From Dictyobacter aurantiacus (GTDB taxonomy: Bacteria; Chloroflexota; Ktedonobacteria; Ktedonobacterales; Ktedonobacteraceae), in contig NZ_BIFQ01000002.1 in NCBI RefSeq assembly GCF_003967515.1, positions 558,001-622,000 on the forward strand: a DNA stretch of 64,000 bases, read 5' to 3'. Positions 15,896 to 24,248 of the stretch are shown here, in pieces (within the stretch, counting starts at the first letter, position 1; every line of letters begins with the position of its first letter). The notes below the pieces were generated by a model. It ran no database searches. It had not been told where the DNA came from and was given only the letters and a program-made list of their open reading frames with translations. The position numbers and the translations under genes are program-made.

Positions 15896-17905
15896 TTATC
15901 TCCCTTCTAACTGCTCAAGGATGAGGTTTCCGACCTCATCGACATAACAGCGCCAGCCTGGTGGCAGGACCGTGGTAGTGTCATACTGCACGACGATGGC
16001 GGGGCCCATAAATAAAGTGCCAGATCGCAGATCGGCCCGCGCATAGACAGGAGCATCATACGCTACAACCTCGCCGCCAGTGCCAGCAAAGATAACCGAC
16101 CGCAGGGAGAGCGTTTCAGGCTGAGCATCGGGGACCGCCTGCTGGCGGCGCAGCTCGGGCTTGCTGGTGACGCCACGGGCTTTGAGACGTACGTTAACCA
16201 CCTGCACGCGCTCGTTGGGATCATTGTAACCGAAACGCTGGCCGTGGGCGGCATGGAAATCACGCACCGCCTGCTCGACATCGCGCTCAAAGGGGATGCG
16301 CAGTTCGTAGGACTGGCCTACGTAGCGCAGATCCAGGTAACGCTCGATGCGGATATTCTGGGGAGCAATACCCTCGTCGGCCAGATCCTGGCGTCCCTGC
16401 CTCTCCAGATCTTGCAACACAGACCCTACCGTCTCTTCGGCCACCTCGGCAGGCACCATCACGGTACGCACATAGTCCTTGAGGGTGTCGGCGACCAGGG
16501 TGCCGAGGGCTGAGAGCACACCAGGGACGGTCGGGACCAGCACGCGCGGGATGCGCAGGGCGGCCGCCAGCTCGCAGGCATGTAGGGGTCCGGCGCCGCC
16601 AAAGGCCACCAGGGTGAAGTCGCGCGGATCGCAGCCGCGCTCAACAGAGATGACGCGGATAGCCGCCTCCATGTTGGCGTTGACTACGCGAATCATGCCC
16701 AGCGCGGCCTCCTCCGGACTTGCGTTGAGCCTGCCGGCGATCTTCTCTACCGCCTGGCTGGCCGCCTGCTGATCCAACGACATCGTGCCGCCCAGGAAGT
16801 CCTGGGGAACCAGGCGACCCAGCACCACATTGGCGTCGGTCACGGTGGCCTCCGTGCCGCCACGGCCATAGGCGGCCGGACCCGGACTGGCGCCGGCCGA
16901 GCGCGGTCCCACCCGCAGCGCGCCGCCGGTATCAAACCAGGCGATGCTCCCACCACCGGCACCTACCGTGTGGATATCAATCATCGGCAGCTTGATGGGA
17001 TAGCCGCCGACCATGCCGTCAGTCGTCTCGCTCGCCATGCCATTGATCAGAGCCACGTCGGTCGAGGTGCCACCGATATCGAACGAGATCGTTTGCTCAA
17101 AGCCGGATGCCTGGGCCGCGAAGACCGCCCCGACCACGCCCGCGGCCGGTCCGGACAGCACGGTACGCGCCGCCTCGCGCCGCGCCATCGCGCTTGAGAT
17201 AGAACCGCCGTTAGACTGCATAATGCGCAGACGCGTGCTCCGCGCCAGTTCTTGCTCCAGCCGCTCCAGGTAGCGCGCGATCAATGGACCGATATAGGCG
17301 TTCAACACCGTCGTGCTGGTGCGCTCGTACTCGCGGAACTCCGGCAGGATGCTGGACGAGGCGGACACGTAAAAGCCGGCCTCCTCGACCTTCCGGGCCA
17401 CGCGCTGCTCATGGGTGGGATTGGCGAAGCTGAAGAGCAGCGAGATGGCTACCGCTTCAACGCCGGCCGTCCGCAGGGTCTCGATGGCCCGCGCCAAAGA
17501 GGCTTCATCCAGTTCGGTCATTACCTCGCCGCGCTCATCCAGGCGCTCAAGCACCTCCACGCGCAGCTCGCGCGGCACCAGCGGCGGCACCTTCTGCGCC
17601 GACAGGCTATACAGCCTGGGACGCGTCTGCCGACCGATCTCCAGGACATCACGAAAGCCCGCCGTCGTAATCAGGCCAGTGGAAACGCCCTTGTGCTCCA
17701 GCACCGCGTTGGTCGCCACCGTCGAACCATGCACCAGCACCCCTACCTTCTCCAGGATGCCCAGATCGTTCAATCCCCGCAGAATCGCCCGCGAAGGGTC
17801 ATCCGGCGTCGAGAGCACCTTATGGACCTTGAATTCCCCATTCTGCAGCAGCACGATATCGGTAAATGTGCCACCGGTATCAACCCCGACCAGCAGGTTT
17901 GCCAT
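15896..17905 (-). CDS. hyuA: Hydantoinase A / 5-oxoprolinase N-terminal subunit (ATP-binding)
   Basis: 669 residues, actin-like ATPase fold: VGVDTGGTFTDIVLL (phosphate 1), HGSTVATNAVLEHKG, GPAAGVVGAVFAAQ, SFDIGGTSTDVALI (phosphate 2) and GAGGGSIAWFD. First gene of the hyuAB operon. GAGGAG lies about 8 nt before the ATG at 17905; two upstream in-frame Met codons have worse contexts. The family covers N-methylhydantoinases, oxoprolinases and acetone/acetophenone carboxylases; no third subunit is present, which argues against acetone carboxylase. A NicO Ni/Co permease is divergent, though a metal need of this enzyme is not established. Confidence 0.93.
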   Translation of the reverse strand: MANLLVGVDTGGTFTDIVLLQNGEFKVHKVLSTPDDPSRAILRGLNDLGILEKVGVLVHGSTVATNAVLEHKGVSTGLITTAGFRDVLEIGRQTRPRLYSLSAQKVPPLVPRELRVEVLERLDERGEVMTELDEASLARAIETLRTAGVEAVAISLLFSFANPTHEQRVARKVEEAGFYVSASSSILPEFREYERTSTTVLNAYIGPLIARYLERLEQELARSTRLRIMQSNGGSISSAMARREAARTVLSGPAAGVVGAVFAAQASGFEQTISFDIGGTSTDVALINGMASETTDGMVGGYPIKLPMIDIHTVGAGGGSIAWFDTGGALRVGPRSAGASPGPAAYGRGGTEATVTDANVVLGRLVPQDFLGGTMSLDQQAASQAVEKIAGRLNASPEEAALGMIRVVNANMEAAIRVISVERGCDPRDFTLVAFGGAGPLHACELAAALRIPRVLVPTVPGVLSALGTLVADTLKDYVRTVMVPAEVAEETVGSVLQDLERQGRQDLADEGIAPQNIRIERYLDLRYVGQSYELRIPFERDVEQAVRDFHAAHGQRFGYNDPNERVQVVNVRLKARGVTSKPELRRQQAVPDAQPETLSLRSVIFAGTGGEVVAYDAPVYARADLRSGTLFMGPAIVVQYDTTTVLPPGWRCYVDEVGNLILEQLEGR

Positions 17906-18252
17906 GCCTTTACTCCTCATCATATCTGTACGATCCCATCAGGATCAGCTTGCGGCCGAGCCAGTCGTTCATGTATTCCACTATTGTACACCTCAGAAAG
18001 AACTTAATGAAAGTATTACCTGAATAGCGGAAGGCCATCGTCACTATAGAAGTGATAAATAATAGTAATTGCGAAAAATTTGCAATAACCACTGTTTAGC
18101 GGGTATACTCTAAAAGGTATATCGCAATAGAAACAGAGCGCATGGGCGCATGAACTGGAAAGTCATCCAGCAGGGATGCGGTCATCCCTTCACCATTAAG
18201 AACACAGCCAGCAGCCAGTTCATAGGTTTAGAGACGTAAGGGAGGACATTTC
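17906..18252 (+). promoter_or_regulatory. Divergent hyuA/nicO intergenic region with promoter and folded leader
   Basis: A promoter-like pair TTGCAA (18080-18085) and TATACT (18104-18109), spacer 18, points toward the permease gene. Downstream, TGAACTGG (from about 18151) pairs with CCAGTTCA (to about 18225), enclosing a perfect 7-bp hairpin AGGGATG/CATCCCT. This could be an RNA leader sensing metal or cofactor, but it does not match the cobalamin or NiCo riboswitch consensus I know. Confidence 0.45.
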
Positions 18253-19407
18253 ATGAGTCGTACTCGTGGTGCCGTCAAGGGCAGCTTCGGCTTTTCGGCC
18301 CTGACACATGTATTTAACGATAGCTCACAGGATGTGCGCAGCAAGATCATCGGCATCTATACATTTCTCATCCTGTTCAATATCATCATCTGGGCGCTGG
18401 CGATCGTGGCGTTTAGCGGGGCCATGGCGACGCTGGGGTTGGCGGTTACCGCCTATACGTTCGGTCTGCGCCACGCGGTCGACGCCGACCATATCTCGGC
18501 GGTCGATAACGTGACGCGCAAACTCATGCAGGAAGACAAGCGGCCCATCTCGGTCGGCTTCTTCTTCGGCCTGGGCCACTCCACGATCGTGCTGGGGCTC
18601 TGCATCGTCATCGGCATCACGGCCAGCGTGATCAAAGACTTTGACGCGCTCAAAAATATCGGCGGCTTCATCGGCGCCTCGGTATCCGCCGTCTTCCTCT
18701 ACCTGATCGCCCTGCTCAACGTAGTCATTCTGTGGGACATCTTCAAGACCTTCCAGAAGGTGAAGCGCGGCGAAGAGTACAACGAGCAGACCCTGAATGA
18801 TAGCCTCAACCAGCGCGGCCTGATGGCTCGCTTCTTCGGTCCCCTGCTGCGGGCCACCGACAAGAGCTGGAAGATGTATCCGATCGGCCTGCTGTTCGGA
18901 CTGGGCTTCGACACCGCCACCGAAGTGGGCATCATGAGCCTGACCGCGCTGCTGGCTACGCAGGGACACCTGCCCATCTGGAGCATCCTGATCTTCCCGC
19001 TGCTCTTCATGGCGGGCATGTGCCTGATCGATACCACCGACGGCATTCTAATGCTGGGCGCCTACGGCTGGGCCTTCGTCAAACCGGTGCGCAAGCTCTA
19101 CTACAATCTCAACATCACCCTGATCTCGGTCCTGGTCGCCTTCGTCGTCGGCACGATTGAGGTGCTGGGCATCATGAGCAACGCCCTCAAGCTGTCCGGA
19201 CCCTTCTGGGGCCAGGTCGGAAACCTGAATGATAACTTCGGCTTCATCGGCTACCTGATTATCGGCATCTTCGTCGTCAGCTGGCTGGTATCGACCGTCA
19301 TCTATAAGGTCAAGCGCTACGACGACCTGATGGTCTCGACCGCTCCCAAGCCGACCAATGAGATCATCGCAGAGGAAGCGGCGACCCCCGGCCTCGCCAA
19401 CAGGTAA
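18253..19407 (+). CDS. NicO/HoxN-type nickel/cobalt permease
   Basis: 384 residues, integral membrane, about eight helices. The metal signature HAVDADHI (HX4DH) is in the segment GLRHAVDADHISAVDN, followed by FFFGLGHSTIV, LGFDTATE and LFMAGMCLIDTTDG, the four conserved NiCoT motifs. It imports Ni2+ or Co2+ driven by the membrane potential. The SD is GGGAGG about 7 nt before the ATG. It is divergent from hyuAB. Ni and Co specificity cannot be told apart here; no urease, hydrogenase or cobalamin genes are in the window. Confidence 0.95.
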   Translation: MSRTRGAVKGSFGFSALTHVFNDSSQDVRSKIIGIYTFLILFNIIIWALAIVAFSGAMATLGLAVTAYTFGLRHAVDADHISAVDNVTRKLMQEDKRPISVGFFFGLGHSTIVLGLCIVIGITASVIKDFDALKNIGGFIGASVSAVFLYLIALLNVVILWDIFKTFQKVKRGEEYNEQTLNDSLNQRGLMARFFGPLLRATDKSWKMYPIGLLFGLGFDTATEVGIMSLTALLATQGHLPIWSILIFPLLFMAGMCLIDTTDGILMLGAYGWAFVKPVRKLYYNLNITLISVLVAFVVGTIEVLGIMSNALKLSGPFWGQVGNLNDNFGFIGYLIIGIFVVSWLVSTVIYKVKRYDDLMVSTAPKPTNEIIAEEAATPGLANR

Positions 19408-19427
19408 CGGCAAGGTCGGGTCTTTGG

Positions 19428-19662
19428 TGGAGCGTGCGCGTGGGGGTACGGGGCCGCTGTGCGGCAAAGCCGGGGCAAGCCCGGCACCTACGGTCATCTC
19501 CACGTTGGTGGAACGGACACGGGCGGGCACCCCGATCATTTATATGTTGATGCCCGGGGGCAAGCCCGGCACCTTTGGTGGAACATGGCCGCCCGGGCAC
19601 GGTGCCGCTGTGCGGCAAAGCCGGGGCAAGCCCGGCACCTACGGTCATCTCCACGTTGGTGG
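19428..19662 (+). repeat. Tandem family B repeats
   Basis: A 59-bp sequence at 19453-19511 recurs exactly at 19604-19662 (offset 151 bp). Each contains the stem GCCGGGGCAAGCCCGGC and ends CACCTACGG. Between them is a hybrid unit (about 19530-19580) whose TTGATGCCCGGGGG matches the stem of the family A hairpin 100 bp further on. GGTGGAAC-like words separate the units. Confidence 0.75.
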
Positions 19663-19678
19663 GCAGGCACCATGATCA

Positions 19679-19790
19679 TTTATATATTGATGCCCGGGGG
19701 CGCGAATGCGCCCCCGGGCATCAATATATAAAACATGCGCGGCCGCGCATGCGGACGCCCGTGCGGGGGCGCGCATGCCCACCAGTAAAA
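19679..19790 (-). repeat. Family A repeat, copy 4 (reverse orientation)
   Basis: Hairpin arms 19679-19703 and 19708-19732 are a perfect 25 bp around loop GAAT. Read on the minus strand, the flank has GCGCCCCCGCACGGGCGTCC and GCGCGGCCGC as in copies 1 and 2. The stem base (TATATATTGATG) is unique to this copy; the tip GGGGGCGC/GCGCCCCC is the family's. Confidence 0.8.
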
Positions 19791-19932
19791 AGTATGTTTG
19801 ACATATAATTACCAAAGATATGCATACTCCTCCCCAAAATATGGGGAGTATTTTTAGGTGGCCATGGGTATACTTGGAAGTATCAGGGAATGACACAGGC
19901 ACAGGTCATATGAGCTCAAGGAGGATATATCT

Positions 19933-20676
19933 ATGGCACAGTTGGCTACCCCGCTCACATCTCAGGATGTGGCATACTATCGAGAGAACGGCTATCTGCT
20001 CTATCACCATCAACTCTTTTCCGAAGAAAAGTTTGCTCGCCTGCAGGCTATCTTCGAGGAGCACCTGGCGCAGAAAGGCTCAAAGCTGTCCGATGAGCTG
20101 GACACGCCGCATTTTCGCGATCCCAGGCTACTGGACTTCTTGTTAAGCGACGAGGTGCTGGACCTGGTCGAGCCGATCATCGGGCCAGACATCTTTCTGT
20201 GGTCCAGCCATTTTATCTGTAAAGATCCCTACACGGGCCGCCCGACACCCTGGCACGAGGATTCCGCTTACTGGGAGGGCCGGGTCAACCACTATGAGAA
20301 GATCATCACGGTCTGGCTGGCCCTGGATCGCAGCAATGATGAGAACGGCTGCATGCGCGTCATTCCCGGTAGCCACAACAATGGCTTCTCGGAATATGAG
20401 AAGGTGGACGCGGCGACCAATACCTTTGGCAGTCAGATCAAAAATCTGGATGACTCGCGGGCGGTCTCGTTTGTGCTGGAGCCCGGCGAGTGCTCGCTGC
20501 ACGACTCACGCATCATGCATGGGGCCAACGCCAATACCAGCCAGTACCGGCGCTGTGGCTACACGATGCGCTACATGTCGGCCGATACCAGGATCATTCC
20601 TGAGCGCAACGCCAATCACAAGCTGTGGCTGGCACGCGGCAAGGATCGGTCCGGCAATAGTTATGTAAATGACTGA
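19933..20676 (+). CDS. Phytanoyl-CoA dioxygenase (PhyH) family Fe(II)/2-oxoglutarate enzyme
   Basis: 247 residues. It has the non-heme iron triad of the double-stranded beta-helix fold: WHEDSAYW gives His and Asp (HxD) and SLHDSRIMHGANANTS gives the distal His, followed by YRRCGYTMRY with the Arg that binds 2-oxoglutarate. N-terminal YYRENGYLLYHHQLFS and WLALDRSNDENGCMRVIPGSH are typical of the family. AAGGAGG stands 8 nt before the ATG. The downstream AraC gene probably controls it. Substrate unknown; relatives hydroxylate small ligands and ectoine-like compounds. Confidence 0.9.
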   Translation: MAQLATPLTSQDVAYYRENGYLLYHHQLFSEEKFARLQAIFEEHLAQKGSKLSDELDTPHFRDPRLLDFLLSDEVLDLVEPIIGPDIFLWSSHFICKDPYTGRPTPWHEDSAYWEGRVNHYEKIITVWLALDRSNDENGCMRVIPGSHNNGFSEYEKVDAATNTFGSQIKNLDDSRAVSFVLEPGECSLHDSRIMHGANANTSQYRRCGYTMRYMSADTRIIPERNANHKLWLARGKDRSGNSYVND

Positions 20677-20736
20677 TAGAAACGAAAGGGACAAGGGGGA
20701 CCATCTGTATCGGACGGTCTCCCAGGCTGAAACAGG

Positions 20737-21597
20737 ATGCGTCATACGGCATTGAAACGGCTGAGCAGCACCGACCACATGGGTCCGGACCTGCCGCTGC
20801 ACATCTACCGGCAAGCGCTGCATGATGCCAATGGAGGCGGTGGTGTCCACTGGCACGAGTTCTACGAGGTCGGCTTTATCCTGGCAGGGCAGGGACGGCA
20901 CATCCTCAATGGCACGGAGCATCCGGTCCAGCGCGGCAACTGCTTCCTGCTGACACCCGCCGACTTCCACGATCTCAGGCCCGCCAGCGGCGAGACGCTG
21001 GAGCTGTTCGACGTGGTCTTTCTGGCCGACGTGCTGCAGGGAGCGGTCTACCGGCTGCTCTTTCACGCCCTGCACAGTTATCGCGTCGACTTCACGCCGG
21101 ACGAGGCGCAGCGCATGGAGCAGGAGTTTCAGCGCCTCTATGACGAGTCCAATACCCACCGGGTAGGGTCCGAATTGATCATGATCGGCACGCTGGAACG
21201 CATCCTGATCGATCTGTTGCGTCATCATAGCCAGCGCGAGATCCAGCAACCGATCGGGGAAAGCGCGGCGACGCAGTACCAGAAGCTGAGCCTGAGCCTG
21301 ATCTATCTACACCACCATTTTCGCGAACCATTGACCCTGAAAGAGGTCGCCCAGCAAGTTCATCTCTCACCAACATACTTCAGCGAATACTTCCACCAGG
21401 TCTACGGCATCACCTTCCAGCAATACTTACAGGATCTACGCCTGCGCTTCGCGCACTCGCTGCTTACCAGCAGCAGCGTACCCATCTCGCACGTCTACGC
21501 CGCCGCCGGATTTCAGACCCTGCCACACTTCGAGCGCGCCTTCAAACAGAAGTTTGGTCACACCCCACGCCAGTCACGCCGGCAACCCGTTCGTTGA
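20737..21597 (+). CDS. AraC-family regulator with cupin sensor
   Basis: 286 residues. N-terminal cupin-type pocket (VHWHEFYEVGFILAGQGRHILN) binds an effector; the C-terminal pair of HTH motifs is LKEVAQQVHLSPTYFSEYFHQ and ISHVYAAAGFQTLPHFERAFKQ, ending FGHTPRQSR. It lies 60 bp after the PhyH gene on the same strand, so it likely activates that gene. The SD is weak (an AGG just before ATG). Confidence 0.9.
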   Translation: MRHTALKRLSSTDHMGPDLPLHIYRQALHDANGGGGVHWHEFYEVGFILAGQGRHILNGTEHPVQRGNCFLLTPADFHDLRPASGETLELFDVVFLADVLQGAVYRLLFHALHSYRVDFTPDEAQRMEQEFQRLYDESNTHRVGSELIMIGTLERILIDLLRHHSQREIQQPIGESAATQYQKLSLSLIYLHHHFREPLTLKEVAQQVHLSPTYFSEYFHQVYGITFQQYLQDLRLRFAHSLLTSSSVPISHVYAAAGFQTLPHFERAFKQKFGHTPRQSRRQPVR

Positions 21598-21715
21598 TAG
21601 CCAGCACACGGAAGCTCGCGCGATCGACGAGGACATCGATGGATGGCTCAGCCTGGGCATCAAGCTGCGCCGGCGGCGGCAGAGCCACCGTCTCTTCAAA
21701 TGGCTGCGGCAACAT
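21542..21715 (-). other. Short reading frame, possible gene remnant
   Basis: A 57-codon frame starting MLPQPFEETVALPPPAQ has AAGGAG 10 nt before its ATG at 21715. Its last third runs antisense into the AraC gene and ends there. No family recognised. It may be the start of a gene whose remainder was replaced, or chance. The rest of 21598-21967 shows nothing else convincing. Confidence 0.3.
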
Positions 21716-21967
21716 ACGTGCTCTTCTCCTTAAAGATAATTATAGGGTGAGGTAGCCCTTGCAAAAAACGCTACACTTCCCTATCGCTGGTGACCGCCAA
21801 AAACATGACAGGGATATGACGGCCATTGGTGAAACTTGCGCATTGACAGACACCCGGGTATACTCAGTCATTGATAGAGGTCGGGCGCTGTAAAGGCCCA
21901 CCTCAAGCCTCTTTATCCTCATTGTGAAGATTAAGTGTATCTTTCAGGAATAGAAAAGGAAGAGAGA

Positions 21968-22324
21968 ATGATGGACAAAGGTATTAACCTGGCCGAGAAG
22001 CTCAGCCTCTTTTCAGAATATTGGTCTCCACGGACGGTTGCCCGCTTAAATGATTACAAGGTGATGGTAGCAAAGGTGCAGAATGAATTCGTCTGGCACA
22101 AGCACGACGAGACCGATGACTTCTTTCTTGTCCTCAAAGGGCGCCTGACAATCCGGCTGCGTGACCGGAACGTGGTGCTTGGGCCGGGGGAACTCTTTGT
22201 GGTTCCTCGCGGGGTAGAGCATCAACCCTTTGCAGAAGAGGAGACGCACATCCTCCTCATCGAGCCGATGGGCACGCCAAATACAGGAGATTCCACCACC
22301 GCTGTACCTGAGCAGTTTATTTAA
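21968..22324 (+). CDS. Cupin-domain protein
   Basis: 118 residues, one cupin barrel. Motif 1 is WHKHDETDDFFLVLKGRLTI (His, His, Glu-type metal ligands) and motif 2 is PGELFVVPRGVEHQPFA. Such proteins bind a metal and a small ligand, acting as isomerases, dioxygenases or sensors. Start chosen at 21968 with AGGAAGAG upstream. Single gene; function undefined. Confidence 0.88.
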   Translation: MMDKGINLAEKLSLFSEYWSPRTVARLNDYKVMVAKVQNEFVWHKHDETDDFFLVLKGRLTIRLRDRNVVLGPGELFVVPRGVEHQPFAEEETHILLIEPMGTPNTGDSTTAVPEQFI

Positions 22325-22351
22325 TTGCCTGGTCATCAATGCCATCTATTA

Positions 22352-22482
22352 GAATGTGGCTGACTCTCACGATCATCGCTCTGAGCATGCTTGAGTTTCC
22401 GCACCTGCGGTGCTCAAGGGTCCTTTGTGTGTTGGAGCATCGGGTGCGCGGATGCGCACCCGCGCACCCGATGCTCCAACGC
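22352..22482 (-). repeat. Family A repeat, copy 5 (truncated, reverse)
   Basis: Begins GGCTGACTCTCACGATCATC, then CGCACCTGCGGTGCTCAAG, i.e. the right end of copy 1 read from the other strand. The hairpin is 22431-22451 / 22460-22480, 21 bp perfect. The GGGCGTCC flank is absent. It fills the space between the cupin gene and the kinase gene; the kinase promoter must lie in 22483-22681, where nothing certain is seen. Confidence 0.75.
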
Positions 22483-22681
22483 TCTGTCTATATAAAGAGA
22501 GACATGGCCGATGGCCAGCAGGCGTTTTCACCGTCGGTAGCATTTTAGCCCGGGCAAAAATGTGGGTATGGCCAGGGAGATAGGCACAAATACCCATAAA
22601 AAGGGCACTATTGTGGTAAAATATGTATATAAGGTGAAGAGATAGAGCAACTTATGCCAGGGGCAGGAGCGCAACAGGCTG

Positions 22682-24220
22682 ATGACCAACGAAATAATTG
22701 GTAACTACCGCATCGAAGAAAAAATCGGTGGAGGAGGCTATAGCCGTGTCTACTGGGCGAGTCACATCTGGAACCGGAAAAAAGTGGTAGCCATCAAAAT
22801 TTTTCACGAGTATGTGGATACCCTATCGGCTCGTGCGAAATTTGAGAGCGAAGCCAGGCTCCTGAGACAATTACGGCACGAACATATCGTGCCTATCATT
22901 GCCCATGGCATAAAATATATGAAAAGCCACGAGGCGTATCTCCCCTACCTGATTACCGAACTGGCGCCTGAGGGATCATTACGTGATCTGCTCAATGAGA
23001 CCGATGGACCCCTGCCAAAGCGGCAGGCGCTCCTGATCATCACACAGGTGGGAGAGGCTCTCCAATATGCGCATGATAATGATGTAGCTCACCTGGATAT
23101 CAAGCCGGAAAACATTTTATTTAAGGCGCCCGATCATGTCTGGCTGGCGGATCTAGGGATCGCGGATGTGCTGGTCTCAACCCGCACTCGTGAGGGAGGC
23201 ATCGCCGGAACCTATGCCTATATGGCACCAGAACAGTTCCAGGGCAAAATGAGTAAGCGCAGCGATCAATACGCGTTGGCCTGCGTCACCTATGAACTAC
23301 TGACCGGCAAACATCCGTTCAACACCACCAGTTCCCACAGCTTGATGTATCAGCACCTGGAAACACAGCCTATATCGCCTAACACACACAATCCTGAAAT
23401 ACCGGATGCCGTGTGTAAGGTCATTCTTAAGGGTATGGCTAAGGATCGCTATGATCGTTATCCAACAACCGCTGATTTCGTAAAAATGCTCAAGCTCGCA
23501 TTTCGTACCGGGAACTGGCGTGCGCGCGACGAATATCCTGCGGCCCCCCAGGCGCCTGCCCGGCTATCCAATCAGCCACCAATCACACGTCGTGCCAGCC
23601 GTATCTATCAACCCGAACAGAATCAGCGCCCGGCCTATCAAGCACCACCGGCGCAGCGGATAGAAAACCGGGCCCAGCACATAAATAATCAAATCGTGCG
23701 CAATCGCCCGGCCAGATATCCGCCCGCTCATCCTGTACGCTCCAATAGCCGGCGGCTGCCACGACAGCCACCGCGTTCGCGGATACAAGAATTTATCAGT
23801 CAACCTCAATTTCTTTCGGTGCAACCATCCACTTATTTACGCCAGCACTATAGTCAGGGACAATCACAACATAAAAACTGGATTAAGGCCAGCTACATCT
23901 GGCTGGCCCCCTTGATGTTCGTCATGGCACTGATCGTCTATCTCTTATCGCTGATGATCCCATCATTCCCCTATACGCTTCCAGTTCAGATCATAGATTG
24001 TCTATGTCTGTTTTGCTGCCTGACCGGCGATGCAGCAGTAGAAGTATACCGGGATGGTCATCCATACTGGAACGCGCTGGCCATCATCACCTTTGTCTGC
24101 GAGATCGGCGGCATTCTGATCGCGTGGCAGCAGCAGGCGATATTCTATTTTTTTGTGAGCCTGCTGCCCATGACTCTGCTCAGTATCTTTTATCGCTGGC
24201 GCCAGTCCAACAAAGGCTAA
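22682..24220 (+). CDS. Membrane Ser/Thr protein kinase (Hanks type, non-RD)
   Basis: 512 residues. Kinase domain at about 8-265: Gly-rich loop IGGGGYSRVY, VAIKIF with the ATP Lys, catalytic loop HLDIKPENIL (Asp present, the usual Arg before it replaced by Leu), DLG in place of DFG, and GTYAYMAPEQF. A Pro/Gln/Arg-rich linker (about 280-400) is followed by four hydrophobic helices (roughly 405-500). So the kinase faces the cytosol and is anchored at its C-terminus without an extracellular sensor domain. No phosphatase gene adjoins. The SD is poor. Confidence 0.93.
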   Translation: MTNEIIGNYRIEEKIGGGGYSRVYWASHIWNRKKVVAIKIFHEYVDTLSARAKFESEARLLRQLRHEHIVPIIAHGIKYMKSHEAYLPYLITELAPEGSLRDLLNETDGPLPKRQALLIITQVGEALQYAHDNDVAHLDIKPENILFKAPDHVWLADLGIADVLVSTRTREGGIAGTYAYMAPEQFQGKMSKRSDQYALACVTYELLTGKHPFNTTSSHSLMYQHLETQPISPNTHNPEIPDAVCKVILKGMAKDRYDRYPTTADFVKMLKLAFRTGNWRARDEYPAAPQAPARLSNQPPITRRASRIYQPEQNQRPAYQAPPAQRIENRAQHINNQIVRNRPARYPPAHPVRSNSRRLPRQPPRSRIQEFISQPQFLSVQPSTYLRQHYSQGQSQHKNWIKASYIWLAPLMFVMALIVYLLSLMIPSFPYTLPVQIIDCLCLFCCLTGDAAVEVYRDGHPYWNALAIITFVCEIGGILIAWQQQAIFYFFVSLLPMTLLSIFYRWRQSNKG

Positions 24221-24248
24221 GCGGGGAGCGGTCGCCAGATGGGCAACT

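Noticed and set aside
14410..15924. 504-codon open frame on the plus strand
   Set aside because: It is exactly antisense to hyuB, has a low-complexity product rich in His/Arg/Gly, no SD, and no family motif, while hyuB is a complete recognised gene.
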